A DNA stretch of 64,000 nt, taken from the NCBI GenBank assembly GCA_965651265.1, contig CBFGRV010000006.1, forward strand, positions 1-64,000, written 5' to 3'. Shown in pieces: positions 7,781 through 16,900 of the stretch. Within the stretch, counting starts at the first letter, position 1; each line of letters begins with the position of its first letter. The DNA comes from CBFGRV01 sp965651265 (lineage in GTDB: Bacteria > Bacteroidota > Rhodothermia > Rhodothermales > VXPQ01). The notes under the pieces were generated by a model that was not told where the DNA came from, searched no databases, and worked only from the letters and a program-made list of their open reading frames with translations. The translations under genes and the position numbers were made by a program.

Positions 7781-9301
7781 CTAATCCTGTCCTTCGAGGA
7801 CGATCTCCTTGCGTAGCCGCGCCACGGGGATGCCGAGCTGCTCCCGGTATTTGGTTACCGTTCGGCGGGCAATCTGAAATCCGCGTTCTTCGAGCATGTC
7901 GGCGATCTTCTGATCCGAAAGCGGCTTCGTCTTGTCCTCCTTCTCGATGATGCTCTCGATGATGGCCTTGACCTCCTTGTTGGAGACCTCCTCACCGCTT
8001 TCGGTGGACAGCCCCTCCGAGAAGAAGTACTTCAGCTCATAGACGCCGAAATCGGTCTGGACATATTTTCCGTTGACCACGCGGCTGACGGTCGAGATGT
8101 CCATGTCGATGATCTCGGCCACGTCCTTCAGGATCATGGGCCGCAAGTGCCCCTCGCCGTACTTGAAGAAGTCCTCCTGCAACTCCACGATGGCCTGCAT
8201 CACCTTGGTCATCGTGTGGCGGCGCTGATTGATGGAGTTGATGAACCACCGCGCCGACTCGAATTTGTTCTTCAGAAACTTCCGCGTCTCCTCGTCGATG
8301 CCGTTCCGCGAGGTGTCCTCCCGCTTCTTGTCGGCGGCAATCTGCTGCAGCATCTGCTGGTATTGTCGCGAGATGCGGAGCTGCGGGGCGTTACGGCTGT
8401 TCAGCGTGATGATGAACTCGCCGTCGACGTAGCGGACGGTGAAATCCGGCGTGATGTAGTTCTGCTGGGCCGTGAATTCGCCCTCGCCGGGCTTCGGGTT
8501 CAGCCGCTGGATCAGATCGTAGGCCTCCTTCAGCTCCTCCTCATCCACATCCAGCTTCTTCATGATGGCGCTGAAATGCTTCATCGTGAACGCCTTGTAG
8601 GCATTCTCCAGCATCTTGATGGCCGTCTCGCGCCCGCTCGTATCCTCGGGCATGCTATACAGCTGGACGAGCAGGCACTCCTGAAGATCGCGCGACGCGA
8701 TACCTACCGGGTCGAGCTGTTGAACCTTCTTGAGCACCGCCTCGACATCATCCTCCGTGAGCATGATGCCATAGTTGAACATGATGTCATCGATGATCGA
8801 CTCCAGCGAGCGGCGCAGGTAGCCATCCTCGTCGATCGACCCGATGATCTGCTCGGCGATGACCTCTTCATCCTCCGTCAGGTCGAGGTAGGCGAGCTGA
8901 CTGCGCAGGTATTCGGTCATCGTCTCGCGAGCCGGCATCGGCATCTCGCGATCGTCCTCCTCGCTGCTCCGATCGACGCGTGCCTTGTAGCCGTACAGGT
9001 CGTCGCTGTTGTTGAGCAGCTCATCCCAGTCGAACTCCTCATCGGAGTCGCCTTCTTCCTCGCGCGTGTCGGTCTCACTCGCGTCGGTACCGGCCTCGAG
9101 CTCGTCGGTGATTTCCTGCTGCTCGTCGGTGAGCTCGAGCTCCTCTTCGTCGTCGCCCTCTTCGAGGAGCGGGTTGATCTCCATTTCCGCCTTGATACGC
9201 TGCTCGAGGGCGAGCGTCGGCAGCTGCAGCAGCTTGATATACTGGATCTGCTGCGGCGATAGCTTCTGCTGAAGCTGCTGTTTCTGTTGGAGGTTTAGCA
9301 T
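7781..9301 (-). CDS. rpoN: RNA polymerase sigma-54 factor
   Basis: Directs RNA polymerase to -24/-12 promoters that need an AAA+ activator. All three regions are present in the 506-residue product. Region I is glutamine- and leucine-rich (QQKQQLQQKLSPQQIQYIKLLQ, residues 5-26). Region II is very acidic (about 48-120). The core-binding and DNA-binding part ends with the RpoN box ARRTVTKYRE at 478-487. Length is typical (about 480-510). The long acidic linker is characteristic of Bacteroidota sigma-54 proteins. It is transcribed leftward ahead of a small unknown gene and 24 nt behind the DUF3109 gene. No sigma-54 activator gene is visible in the window. Confidence 0.96.
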   Translation of the reverse strand: MLNLQQKQQLQQKLSPQQIQYIKLLQLPTLALEQRIKAEMEINPLLEEGDDEEELELTDEQQEITDELEAGTDASETDTREEEGDSDEEFDWDELLNNSDDLYGYKARVDRSSEEDDREMPMPARETMTEYLRSQLAYLDLTEDEEVIAEQIIGSIDEDGYLRRSLESIIDDIMFNYGIMLTEDDVEAVLKKVQQLDPVGIASRDLQECLLVQLYSMPEDTSGRETAIKMLENAYKAFTMKHFSAIMKKLDVDEEELKEAYDLIQRLNPKPGEGEFTAQQNYITPDFTVRYVDGEFIITLNSRNAPQLRISRQYQQMLQQIAADKKREDTSRNGIDEETRKFLKNKFESARWFINSINQRRHTMTKVMQAIVELQEDFFKYGEGHLRPMILKDVAEIIDMDISTVSRVVNGKYVQTDFGVYELKYFFSEGLSTESGEEVSNKEVKAIIESIIEKEDKTKPLSDQKIADMLEERGFQIARRTVTKYREQLGIPVARLRKEIVLEGQD

Positions 9302-9325
9302 ATCGACTCCACTATCCTCTGCTCA

Positions 9326-9907
9326 TCACGACGTCTGGAGGTCGTGTGAGCGCACTCTGCAGGCCTCCTTGAAACGCTCGTACCAGGCACTCCCGTATTT
9401 GCGCGTAAGCGGTACACGCAGGAAGTCGACGAGCTCTACTCCGCTTCGCCGTCCACGGCGAATGGCGGAATTGCACAGGCTGACTCGCTCGTAATTTAAG
9501 GCATCCATCTCACCAAGCTTCTCCACACGGACGGGAAAAAGGTGGCAAGAGATGGGCTTCGGGAAGTCGAGTCGCCCTTCTTCGTACGCTAGCTGAAGCG
9601 CGCACCTGGCAACCGGGCCGTCATAACAAACGAATACGCACTCCGCATCATCGACGCAGGTGGTCGCATACTCGCCTTTTCCGACTTCTTCCCAGACGCC
9701 TTTCTTGTCGATCACTTCGAGTGCTTCGGGACGGAGGTATTTGCGGACGGCTGGTAGGGACTCCTCCAGCACAAACCGCTCCTCGGATTCCAGGGGTGCT
9801 CCCGACTCCCCCTGCACGCAGCAGGCACCCAGACACGCGCTGAGATTACAGCAGAACGGCGCGCCCAGCAGGTCGTCGGATATGAGTACATCATCTACCG
9901 CAAACAT
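9326..9907 (-). CDS. DUF3109 family cysteine-rich protein
   Basis: A 193-residue cytoplasmic protein of unknown function. The N-terminal CCNLSACLGACC (19-30) and later single cysteines (in TTCVDD, VFVCYD, ARCALQ, ISCHLFP and SLCNSA) match the DUF3109 pattern common in Bacteroidota, where the cysteines are thought to bind metal or an iron-sulfur cluster. Length agrees with the family (about 190). A near-perfect Bacteroidota promoter ends only 7 nt before the ATG, so the mRNA may be leaderless, with the translation start at or very near its 5' end. rpoN follows 24 nt downstream and may share the transcript. Confidence 0.85.
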   Translation of the reverse strand: MFAVDDVLISDDLLGAPFCCNLSACLGACCVQGESGAPLESEERFVLEESLPAVRKYLRPEALEVIDKKGVWEEVGKGEYATTCVDDAECVFVCYDGPVARCALQLAYEEGRLDFPKPISCHLFPVRVEKLGEMDALNYERVSLCNSAIRRGRRSGVELVDFLRVPLTRKYGSAWYERFKEACRVRSHDLQTS

Positions 9908-9914
9908 AGTGCCT

Positions 9915-9946
9915 CAAACGTAGAGCAGCCCCCTGCTATTGTCAAA
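9915..9946 (-). promoter_or_regulatory. Predicted sigma-A promoter of the DUF3109-rpoN run
   Basis: On the minus strand TTTG (9946-9943), 20 nt, then TACGTTTG (9922-9915). This matches the Bacteroidota consensus TTTG / TAnnTTTG at every defined position. The box ends 7 nt before the ATG at 9907, so transcription should begin next to or at the start codon. Confidence 0.65.
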
Positions 9947-9994
9947 CGAAGACCGTTCGTATAGTGTTATTTGCAAAAAGAACAATTGTTTAGG

Positions 9995-10117
9995 ATGAAC
10001 GAAATTGTGGCCGACGGGACGATCACCCGCGTGGATGATCGGGCGGCGACAGGACTCATCGGCCCCACGGCGCCCGGTAGTTGGTTCCGGATTTGTCGCC
10101 TGCGGCGCGTATCTTGA
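9995..10117 (+). CDS. Possible 40-residue small ORF upstream of ruvB
   Basis: ATG at 9995 followed by 40 sense codons and TGA. The product begins MNEIVADGTITRVDD and then GLIGP, vaguely like the first strands of a cold-shock or S1-type OB fold, but it is much too short and lacks RNP motifs. AGG directly abuts the ATG, so ribosome binding would be poor. The 240-nt space between the DUF3109 gene and ruvB is otherwise empty of coding signal. It may be a leader peptide, a decayed gene or chance. Confidence 0.18.
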   Translation: MNEIVADGTITRVDDRAATGLIGPTAPGSWFRICRLRRVS

Positions 10118-10143
10118 ACGCCGAAAAAGACCCGGAAGTCGGG

Positions 10144-11199
10144 ATGACCCGTGAAGGAATGGAACGTATGAACGCCCCCGATCCGAGCGAGGTTTTGTCT
10201 CCTCGCATCCATACCCTCGAAGAGGATCTCGAGAAGGCCCTCCGTCCGACCACGTTGGACGATTTCATCGGGCAGGAAAAGATCAAGGACAATCTTCGTG
10301 TGTTCATGACGGCCGCGCTCAGGCGCGGGGACACTCTCGATCACGTTCTGCTTTCCGGGCCACCGGGCCTCGGCAAGACTACGCTGGCTTACATCATCGC
10401 CAACGAGATGGGGGCGAAGATCAAGACGACCAGCGGGCCCGTGCTTGAAAAGCCGGCCTCCATTGCCGGGCTTCTCACGAACCTGGAGGAGGGCGACGTC
10501 CTCTTCATCGACGAAATCCACCGCCTGAGTCCGGTCGTCGAGGAGTATCTTTACTCGGCGATGGAGGATTACCGGATCGACATCATCATCGATTCCGGGC
10601 CGAACGCGCGCAGCGTGAAGCTGTCCCTGCCGCCGTTCACGTTGATCGGCGCGACCACGCGGAAGGGCCTGCTGACGGCGCCGCTCCGGGCTCGCTTCGG
10701 GATCGATTTCCGGTACGATTACTACACGGCGGGCGTGCTGCAACAGATCGTCGAGCGCTCGGCACGCATTCTGGGATTGCGGATCGATGCCGGAGGCGCC
10801 GCGGAGATCGCGCGCCGCAGCCGCGGAACCCCACGTATCGCCAACCGACTCCTACGCCGCACGCGCGACTTCGCTGAGGTGGAGGGAGATGGATCGATCA
10901 CGCGCGAGATCGCCGACCGGGCGCTAAATGCGCTCGACGTCGACGAGCACGGCCTCGACGAGATGGATGCGCGCATCTTGCTCACCCTCATCGAGAAGTT
11001 CGGCGGCGGCCCGACGGGCCTCGGCAATCTGGCCGTGTCCGTGGGGGAGGACCCTGGAACCATCGAAGAGGTCTATGAGCCGTACCTCATCCAGGAAGCC
11101 TTTCTCGAGCGCACGCCGCGCGGCCGGATAGCCACGGCGCGCGCCTATCGGCACTTTGGCCTCCCCATGCCCGGCAGGCCAGCGCCCCTCTTCGAGTAG
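10144..11199 (+). CDS. ruvB: Holliday junction branch migration helicase subunit RuvB
   Basis: The AAA+ motor that, with RuvA and RuvC, moves and resolves Holliday junctions. The 351-residue reading has Walker A GPPGLGKT (72-79), Walker B FIDEIH (121-126), the sensor region GATTRKG, the arginine-finger region APLRARFG and the C-terminal winged helix (QEAFLERTPRGR). Length fits the family (about 335-350). Start choice is uncertain: ATG 10144 has GGAAG 5 nt upstream, while ATG 10168 has AAGGA 10 nt upstream and would remove 8 residues. No ruvA or ruvC is adjacent. It is transcribed towards csbD, with a terminator hairpin between them. Confidence 0.96.
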   Translation: MTREGMERMNAPDPSEVLSPRIHTLEEDLEKALRPTTLDDFIGQEKIKDNLRVFMTAALRRGDTLDHVLLSGPPGLGKTTLAYIIANEMGAKIKTTSGPVLEKPASIAGLLTNLEEGDVLFIDEIHRLSPVVEEYLYSAMEDYRIDIIIDSGPNARSVKLSLPPFTLIGATTRKGLLTAPLRARFGIDFRYDYYTAGVLQQIVERSARILGLRIDAGGAAEIARRSRGTPRIANRLLRRTRDFAEVEGDGSITREIADRALNALDVDEHGLDEMDARILLTLIEKFGGGPTGLGNLAVSVGEDPGTIEEVYEPYLIQEAFLERTPRGRIATARAYRHFGLPMPGRPAPLFE

Positions 11200-11255
11200 T
11201 GAACGTGCAATGGCCGGCCGCGCAACATCCAGCAGCTCCGGGCCCTCAATGAAAA

Positions 11256-11284
11256 CGCCCCGGCCTGCAGTCCAGACCGGGGCG
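11256..11284 (-). terminator. Intrinsic terminator after csbD
   Basis: A perfect 8-bp GC stem (CGCCCCGG / CCGGGGCG) with a 13-nt loop. Read leftward it is followed by GTTTTC, a short U-tract. It lies 25 nt beyond the csbD stop and between two convergent genes. The A-run on the other side is too weak to be sure that it also stops ruvB transcription. Confidence 0.7.
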
Positions 11285-11309
11285 CTGTGCTAGGCAAAAT
11301 CTCGGCTCG

Positions 11310-11528
11310 CTAGAACCGATACTCCGTCTCTGAGGAGAGACGGTCGAGCTCGCGTCGGATGTTCTCACGCGTCTCTCCGGTCCGCTGCTCGATCAGTCCT
11401 TCGAGCTGATCCCGCTTTCCTTCAAGTTTATCCAGGTCGTCGTCTGTAAGCGATCCCCAGGCCTCCTTCAGGCGGCCTTTCATCCGCTTCCATCCTCCTT
11501 CCATTCTCTGCTCACGGGCACTGTCCAT
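11310..11528 (-). CDS. CsbD family stress-response protein
   Basis: A 72-residue, highly charged helical protein of the CsbD-like family, whose members are induced in the general stress response of many bacteria; the biochemical role is unknown. Family signatures are WKRMKGRLKEAWGSLTDDDL (about 13-32) followed by an amphipathic helix with KLEGKRDQLEGLIEQ. A very good ribosome site (GAGGAGGAGC) precedes the ATG at 11528. It lies 126 nt behind mgsA on the same strand and ends at a strong terminator hairpin. Confidence 0.85.
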   Translation of the reverse strand: MDSAREQRMEGGWKRMKGRLKEAWGSLTDDDLDKLEGKRDQLEGLIEQRTGETRENIRRELDRLSSETEYRF

Positions 11529-11654
11529 GATGCTCCTCCTCTTCTTTGGGTCGGAAATTCAGTGAAGCGATGAGGTTCGCTGGCTTTCTTAGACCGGCGA
11601 CCGTGCCGACCTTTCCCGCCGGCGCACCGAATTGTGCGGTTCGTCACAAGGCGC

Positions 11655-12059
11655 TCACGCCATGCGCGGTTCCGACTCGACGAGTGTGTGGGAGCTGAGG
11701 ATGAATTCCGCGGTCGCCGAATTGGTGGCCAGAGGCACGTTGTGGACGTTGCATGCCCGCATCAGCGTCTGGATGTCCGGATCGTGCGGGTGCTTGTCGA
11801 GCGGATCGACAAAAAAGAATACCGCATCGACTTCCCCGAGGACGACGCGGGCCGCGATTTGAACGTCGCCGCCAAGCGGGCCGGAGAGATATCGCTCAAT
11901 CCTCAAGCCGGTCTTCTCCTGGAGCAACTTCCCCGTCGTTCCCGTGGCGACGAGCTCGAATTTGCTGAGCACTTCTTTGTTTTGGATCGCGAACGCCAGC
12001 ATGTCGGCTTTCTTGCCGTCATGAGCGATCAATGCGATCCTCTGTAGCGATTCCGGCAT
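11655..12059 (-). CDS. mgsA: Methylglyoxal synthase
   Basis: Converts dihydroxyacetone phosphate to methylglyoxal and phosphate, a bypass used when phosphorylated sugars accumulate. The 134-residue product carries the family blocks IAHDGKK (11-17), ATGTTGKLL (38-46), SGPLGGD with the catalytic Asp65, and FFVDPLDKHPHDPD. Length is typical (about 130-150). Within this window it would act on the product of the glycerol operon. It is divergent from fdxA, with about 140 nt of shared upstream DNA. Confidence 0.94.
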   Translation of the reverse strand: MPESLQRIALIAHDGKKADMLAFAIQNKEVLSKFELVATGTTGKLLQEKTGLRIERYLSGPLGGDVQIAARVVLGEVDAVFFFVDPLDKHPHDPDIQTLMRACNVHNVPLATNSATAEFILSSHTLVESEPRMA

Positions 12060-12127
12060 TGAAATATCGTTGGTGGATCGAAGCCGAGTCCTTTCATTAC
12101 CCCTGGGAGCTTCGCTGGTTCTAGCGC

Positions 12128-12158
12128 TTGTTACGGGCCGCGGCCGTACCTTATTTTG
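12128..12158 (+). promoter_or_regulatory. Predicted sigma-A promoter of fdxA
   Basis: TTG at 12128-12130, exactly 20 nt, then TTATTTTG at 12151-12158, one mismatch from TAnnTTTG. The ATG of fdxA is 43 nt downstream, giving a leader of roughly 35 nt. Confidence 0.45.
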
Positions 12159-12201
12159 ACGATCCCGGAGAGACCAACATCATCCAGATTAGGAAAGAAG
12201 T

Positions 12202-12546
12202 ATGCCCTACGTAGTCGCCGAGCCCTGCATCAACTGCAAGCACACGGACTGTGTGGAGGTCTGCCCCGTCGACTGCTTCTACGAGGGCCCGAATTTTCTC
12301 GCCATCCAGCCGGACGAGTGCATCGACTGCAACGCGTGCGTGCCCGTGTGTCCGGTGGAGGCCATCTTTGCGGACGACGAGCTGCCCGAAAAATGGGCGC
12401 ACTATCGCGAATGGAACGAGTACCTCGCCAACCAGTGGCGGGATATGGGCTACAACATCACCGAAAAGAAGGACCCCCTTCCCGATGCCGAGGAATGGAA
12501 GACGCGTGAGAAGTCGGAGGAGGATATTCTGACGTGGGATGTGTGA
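12202..12546 (+). CDS. fdxA: Seven-iron ferredoxin (3Fe-4S and 4Fe-4S)
   Basis: A soluble 114-residue electron carrier. The N-terminal half has two cluster motifs: PCINCKHTDCVEVCPVDCF (8-26), in which the spacing of the first group suits a 3Fe-4S plus one 4Fe-4S ligand, and CIDCNACVPVCPVEAIF for the second cluster. The C-terminal tail after residue 60 (WAHYREWNEYLANQW) is the extension typical of FdxA proteins from proteobacteria and Bacteroidota. The redox partner is unknown. It converges with ahcY; the two stop codons are 9 nt apart. Confidence 0.93.
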   Translation: MPYVVAEPCINCKHTDCVEVCPVDCFYEGPNFLAIQPDECIDCNACVPVCPVEAIFADDELPEKWAHYREWNEYLANQWRDMGYNITEKKDPLPDAEEWKTREKSEEDILTWDV

Positions 12547-12555
12547 ACCCTTCCC

Positions 12556-13863
12556 CTATGTGCCGGCCGAGTAGTCCGTCGCGTACGAGGTTTGATCCGA
12601 CGTCAGCTTATCGATCTGGATGCCCATCGTCTGCAGCTTGATGCCGGCGATATGTTGATCCAGCTCCTCCGGCAGGTCGATCACCTTGTTTTCCAGGCGC
12701 TCACCCCGTTCGTGAGCCTGAACGAGGTTCAGATGGGCATTGAACTGGTTGGCGAAGCTCATATCCATCACCTCGGACGGATGCCCCTCGGCGGCCGCGA
12801 GGTTCACGAGGCGCCCGTCGGCCAGCACGTAGATCTTCCGGCCATTTTCGAGGGTGTATTCGCGGTTTGACTCCCGTAGCAGGCGTGCATCCGTGGAGAG
12901 CTCGGCCAGCTCTTTGAGATTGAGCTCCACGTCGTAGTGGCCCGTATTGCAGACGATGGCTCCATCCTTCATCTTCAGGAAATGGCGGCCACGGATCACG
13001 TCCTTCATGCCGGTTGCCGTCACGAAGATGTCTCCGATCTCGGCAGCTTCGTCCATGGTCATCACACGGCAGCCCTCGAGCGTTGCCTTGAGAGCGTTGG
13101 TCGGCCGCACCTCGGTCACGATGACGTTGGCGCCCATCCCCTTGGCACGCATGGCCACCCCACGGCCGCAATGCCCGTATCCCGCCACTACGAAGTTCTT
13201 GCCGGCGAGTAACACGGACGTAGCGCGCAGGATGCCGTCGAGCGTGCTCTGTCCCGTACCGTAGACGTTGTCGAAATCCCACTTCGTCTCCGCATCGTTG
13301 ACGGCATAGACGGGGTAGAGCAGTTTGCCGTCATCGGCCATGGCCCGAAGGCGATGGATGCCGGTGGTGGTCTCCTCACTTCCGCCGATGATGTGCTCGG
13401 CCATCTCCGGATACTTGTGGTGGACCCGGAAGATGAGGTCCGCCCCGTCGTCGAGCGTAAGGTGCGGCGTTTTGTCCAGCGTGCGGTCGATGCTCCAGTA
13501 GAATTCCTCGACGTTCTGGCCGTGCCAGGCGTAGATTTCAATCCCGGCTTTGGCCAGCGCGGCCGCAACCTCGTCATTCGTACTCAACGGGTTGCAGCCC
13601 GACCACGCCACCTCGGCACCACAGGCGGCGAAGGTCTCGACGAGCACGGCCGTTTCTTTCGTCACGTGCAGGCAGCCGGCGATTCGGTAGCCTTTGAACG
13701 GCTGCGACCGCGAATACTCCTCGCGAAGCCGCATGAGCACGGGCATCCGGCTCTCTGCCCATTCAATGCGCAGCCGGCCGGCATCGGCCAGATTCAGGTC
13801 TCGAACTTTGTAAGCCCCCTCCTTATGGTCCATCGTACGCGTCTCGTTGCGGGGTGATTTCAT
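12556..13863 (-). CDS. ahcY: Adenosylhomocysteinase
   Basis: Hydrolyses S-adenosylhomocysteine to adenosine and homocysteine, closing the methyl cycle. Blocks of the NAD-dependent family are clear: ADAGRLRIEWAESRMPVL near the N-terminus, HVTKETAVL, the NAD loop VAGYGHCGRG, CNTGHYDVE, and the C-terminal dimer tail with TSDQTSYATDYSAGT. Start is uncertain: ATG 13863 gives 435 residues, ATG 13833 gives 425 and begins directly before the conserved block. The C-terminal Lys-Tyr that usually ends the protein is replaced by a short tail (YSAGT). It is downstream of metK with a peptidase gene between them, all leftward. Confidence 0.94.
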   Translation of the reverse strand: MKSPRNETRTMDHKEGAYKVRDLNLADAGRLRIEWAESRMPVLMRLREEYSRSQPFKGYRIAGCLHVTKETAVLVETFAACGAEVAWSGCNPLSTNDEVAAALAKAGIEIYAWHGQNVEEFYWSIDRTLDKTPHLTLDDGADLIFRVHHKYPEMAEHIIGGSEETTTGIHRLRAMADDGKLLYPVYAVNDAETKWDFDNVYGTGQSTLDGILRATSVLLAGKNFVVAGYGHCGRGVAMRAKGMGANVIVTEVRPTNALKATLEGCRVMTMDEAAEIGDIFVTATGMKDVIRGRHFLKMKDGAIVCNTGHYDVELNLKELAELSTDARLLRESNREYTLENGRKIYVLADGRLVNLAAAEGHPSEVMDMSFANQFNAHLNLVQAHERGERLENKVIDLPEELDQHIAGIKLQTMGIQIDKLTSDQTSYATDYSAGT

Positions 13864-13981
13864 GGATGTAGATATCTCGAAAGACACAAGCTACAAAGAC
13901 ACCCGCGGGCTTGCTCCCGAGTGTGTCAAAAATTCAAGCCGACGATCACCGGTGCGATCGCTCATCGGCAGCGATTCGGGC

Positions 13982-16900
13982 TCAACGAAGCACAACCATC
14001 GGTTCGGTCTGCGTTCCGTTCGGCGTCTCCATAAAAATCAAGTAGGCCCCCGCGGCCAGACCGTCGGGCTCGAAGGTTAACGTGTAGATTCCCGCATCGT
14101 GGTTCGCATGACGGAGGATCGACACCCGGCGGCCCAGCATGTCATAAATCGACAGACGCACCGGCATCCTTTCAGGGATCGAGTACGTGATGGTGGTTCG
14201 ATGTACGACCGGATCCGGGAAATTGGCATGCAGCTTCAGGTCGTAGACCGTCGTAACCTCGGGATCCGCAGACAGCGACCGAAAAGCCGCCGATTGGATG
14301 GTCCACGACTCGCCGGCTGCCAGCTCGCGAGGATGCGCGAGATCGAGCCGAAGACGAATCTCCTGTCCGCCATACGCCGATAGATCGAACGTGCTCGTTC
14401 TCGCTCCGGACGAATCGGAGAAAACGGCCTCGCCTCTCATGGGGTGATCGGATGACAGCAAGGCCGGGTACCCGCTTGCCGGCTCGAGCACGCTCCAGGT
14501 CCGTCCGCCATCGATGGACAACTTAACGTTACCTCCCAGGCCATCCCCCAGCCGGTAAGAGTGCTCGAGGATGAAGTCCGTCGATTCCGCGTTCTCCGGG
14601 AGCACGAACGGCTGGATGATCAGGCTGGATGTTGCCGACCCGCCCGTCGTCGCGACCCGCCAGCCCGCCCCCTGTCGCGCCCACGCGCCCGTCGAGGTGG
14701 CGCTCGTGAGAGCCTGCATCATGCTTTCCGATCGGTACTCCACCAGGAACGGATCGCCATAGCGCACCTCGTTTCCGTCGAAATCCCGAATTAGAATCGT
14801 GTAGCGGATCTGGTCGCCGGGAGCAAACGAGCCGAAGGGCGTCACGGGCCCGGTGAACACGCGTGGATCCGTTTCGGCCATGGCCAGGCGGGTTGATCCA
14901 TTATATTCGATGCCATCGGAGATAACGACGAACTCGGACAGGACCGCCTCGATTCCGGTGTCGTCGAGGGCTTCTACCGTAATGAAAGGCGGGTCTTGTT
15001 CGGTCTGGGTTCTGACGATCAATGCCTCCGGGACGTGCAGCGCCTCGGGCGGCGTCGAGTCATCGGGAAGGATGGTCGTGATCATCACGTCATCGATGTA
15101 CCATCCCGCAAAGAACTTCGATTGCTGCTGGTTGCCCTGGTCGGTTCCGAAGTCGAATCGAATCCTCACAGACTCCGCCCCCGGCAGTGGGACGATGACC
15201 CGCCGCCATCCGAAGCTGTATCCGCCGAACGCCTCCTCCCCGGCCAACGGATTGCCGTACGCCGAACTGACGATGCCCGAATAGCCATCCAATGGATTCG
15301 CAACGATCCACGTCTCCCCGCCATCCGTCGACACCTTGATGTTACCGCCGTCCCAGAGCGCTGCGCCGGAGTAAAAGGTGGCGGGGGCCTGCACGCCATC
15401 GTGTTCGAAATCGTACCAGTGCCAGAAGATGAGGTACACCTCGTCGAATGCGGCCAGATTCATCTCCGGCAGTGTCAGCGTGGACCGTTGGGCCCCGGCC
15501 GGGTAGGCGTCGTCCGGATCGGTGGCCCACACGCGAGAGCCCGACCATGCCACCTCGAGTCCGAAGGTGGGCTCTCCGCGTTCCCACACGCCCGTCGCTT
15601 CTTCGCCCTGCACGATGCCCTCGAAGTCGAACACGCGCAGCACCCCCTGTTCGACGAACGGCACGCGGAACATGCCCGATTCCGGCAAAATCGTCGTATT
15701 CGGGGACGCCGCCGCATCCTGGGCTACGATCCGGTACGAGACAACGCCCCCTTCCTCGATCGGCCCGGCGTCATCCGGGAATCTGCCGACGTAGAGCTCG
15801 TTGTCGTAGGTGAGTCCGAAGGCGTCATTGCCTGCGACAGTGCCATCGGCGACTTCGATCACGAACTCCACCCAGACGGAGTCCACCTCAAGGTTGTCGT
15901 GGACTTCCGCGTAGAGGTCCACAGGCCATCCGATGACTGAGATCTGCTGGAGGGGATCGTGCACGATGGTCGGCGCGATCAGATCGGGCCCGATGTCGAA
16001 GGAGAATAGCTCGGCCGGCGCACCGACGGGAAGGACGCGGCGTCTTCCCTCTTCATCGATGGCCATGATATAGTAGGAAACGGTGCCGGCTTCGCCCGGG
16101 AGCTGGAGCTCGCCGGTGTACAGGTCGCCTGATTCGTGTTCGAGAACGGCACGCCCACTCAGGAGGCCCTCGAGGCCGTAGTGAACGATCACGCTGTCGA
16201 CGGCGGCCGTCGACGCTATGGCCGTGACCTCGATGGAAACGGTGCCTTCGATTTGTTCGGTGTGCGGGAGCGGCTCGTGCGATATGACCGGCCCATAGCT
16301 GCCCTCGTCGATGTACCCTCGCGCGCTCAGTTGCTCGATCAAGATGCTGGTGTGCTCGCCACCGTACAGGTCGTAGTCGGCCTGAATGAGCGCCTCGGCG
16401 GCATCCGTAAAGGAGAACGGCGCACCCAGGTAGGCGTGCGAGGCCAGGCTAAGGCGGTCGATCACGTTGCGCCCGACGAGGGGATAGATGTCCATCAGCG
16501 TCGTCGCCCAGAGCAGGCCCTCCTGGTACCGGGCGCCTACACATCCTTCGGTGGGATAGTAGAGGTCGTTGGGGTATCGCCCGGGGTGATCGACGTCACG
16601 CCCCATCCAGCAACCGTTGTTGCCGTCCCAGTTGAACAGGCGCCGCCAGTTGTGCGGTGGAATCTGCTCGTCTTCCTCCGAGAGGTACCGGGAGTAGGAG
16701 GCGGCCCAGTAATCCGACCACCCCTCGTGGAACGCGCCGCCTTCGGTGTTTCCGAGAGGGATGTCCGGCGCCGTGTCGTACAGTAACGCGTGGGCGTATT
16801 CATGCCAGATGACGTCGGCATCCTCCGCATCGTCGATGCCGCCGGTTCCCAGGCGAATCAGGTTCTCGCTCGGGGAATAGTTGGATTCATCGTCGGATCG

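Noticed and set aside
8147..9262. Long open frame on the plus strand opposite rpoN (and similar ones at 4008-5147 opposite glpK, 16790-17989 opposite the peptidase)
   Set aside because: No family motif, odd composition, and complete overlap with well-recognised genes; long antisense frames are usual in GC-rich coding DNA.
9967..10743. Minus-strand open frame over the start of ruvB
   Set aside because: It mirrors ruvB codons and has no recognisable domain; ruvB itself is certain.
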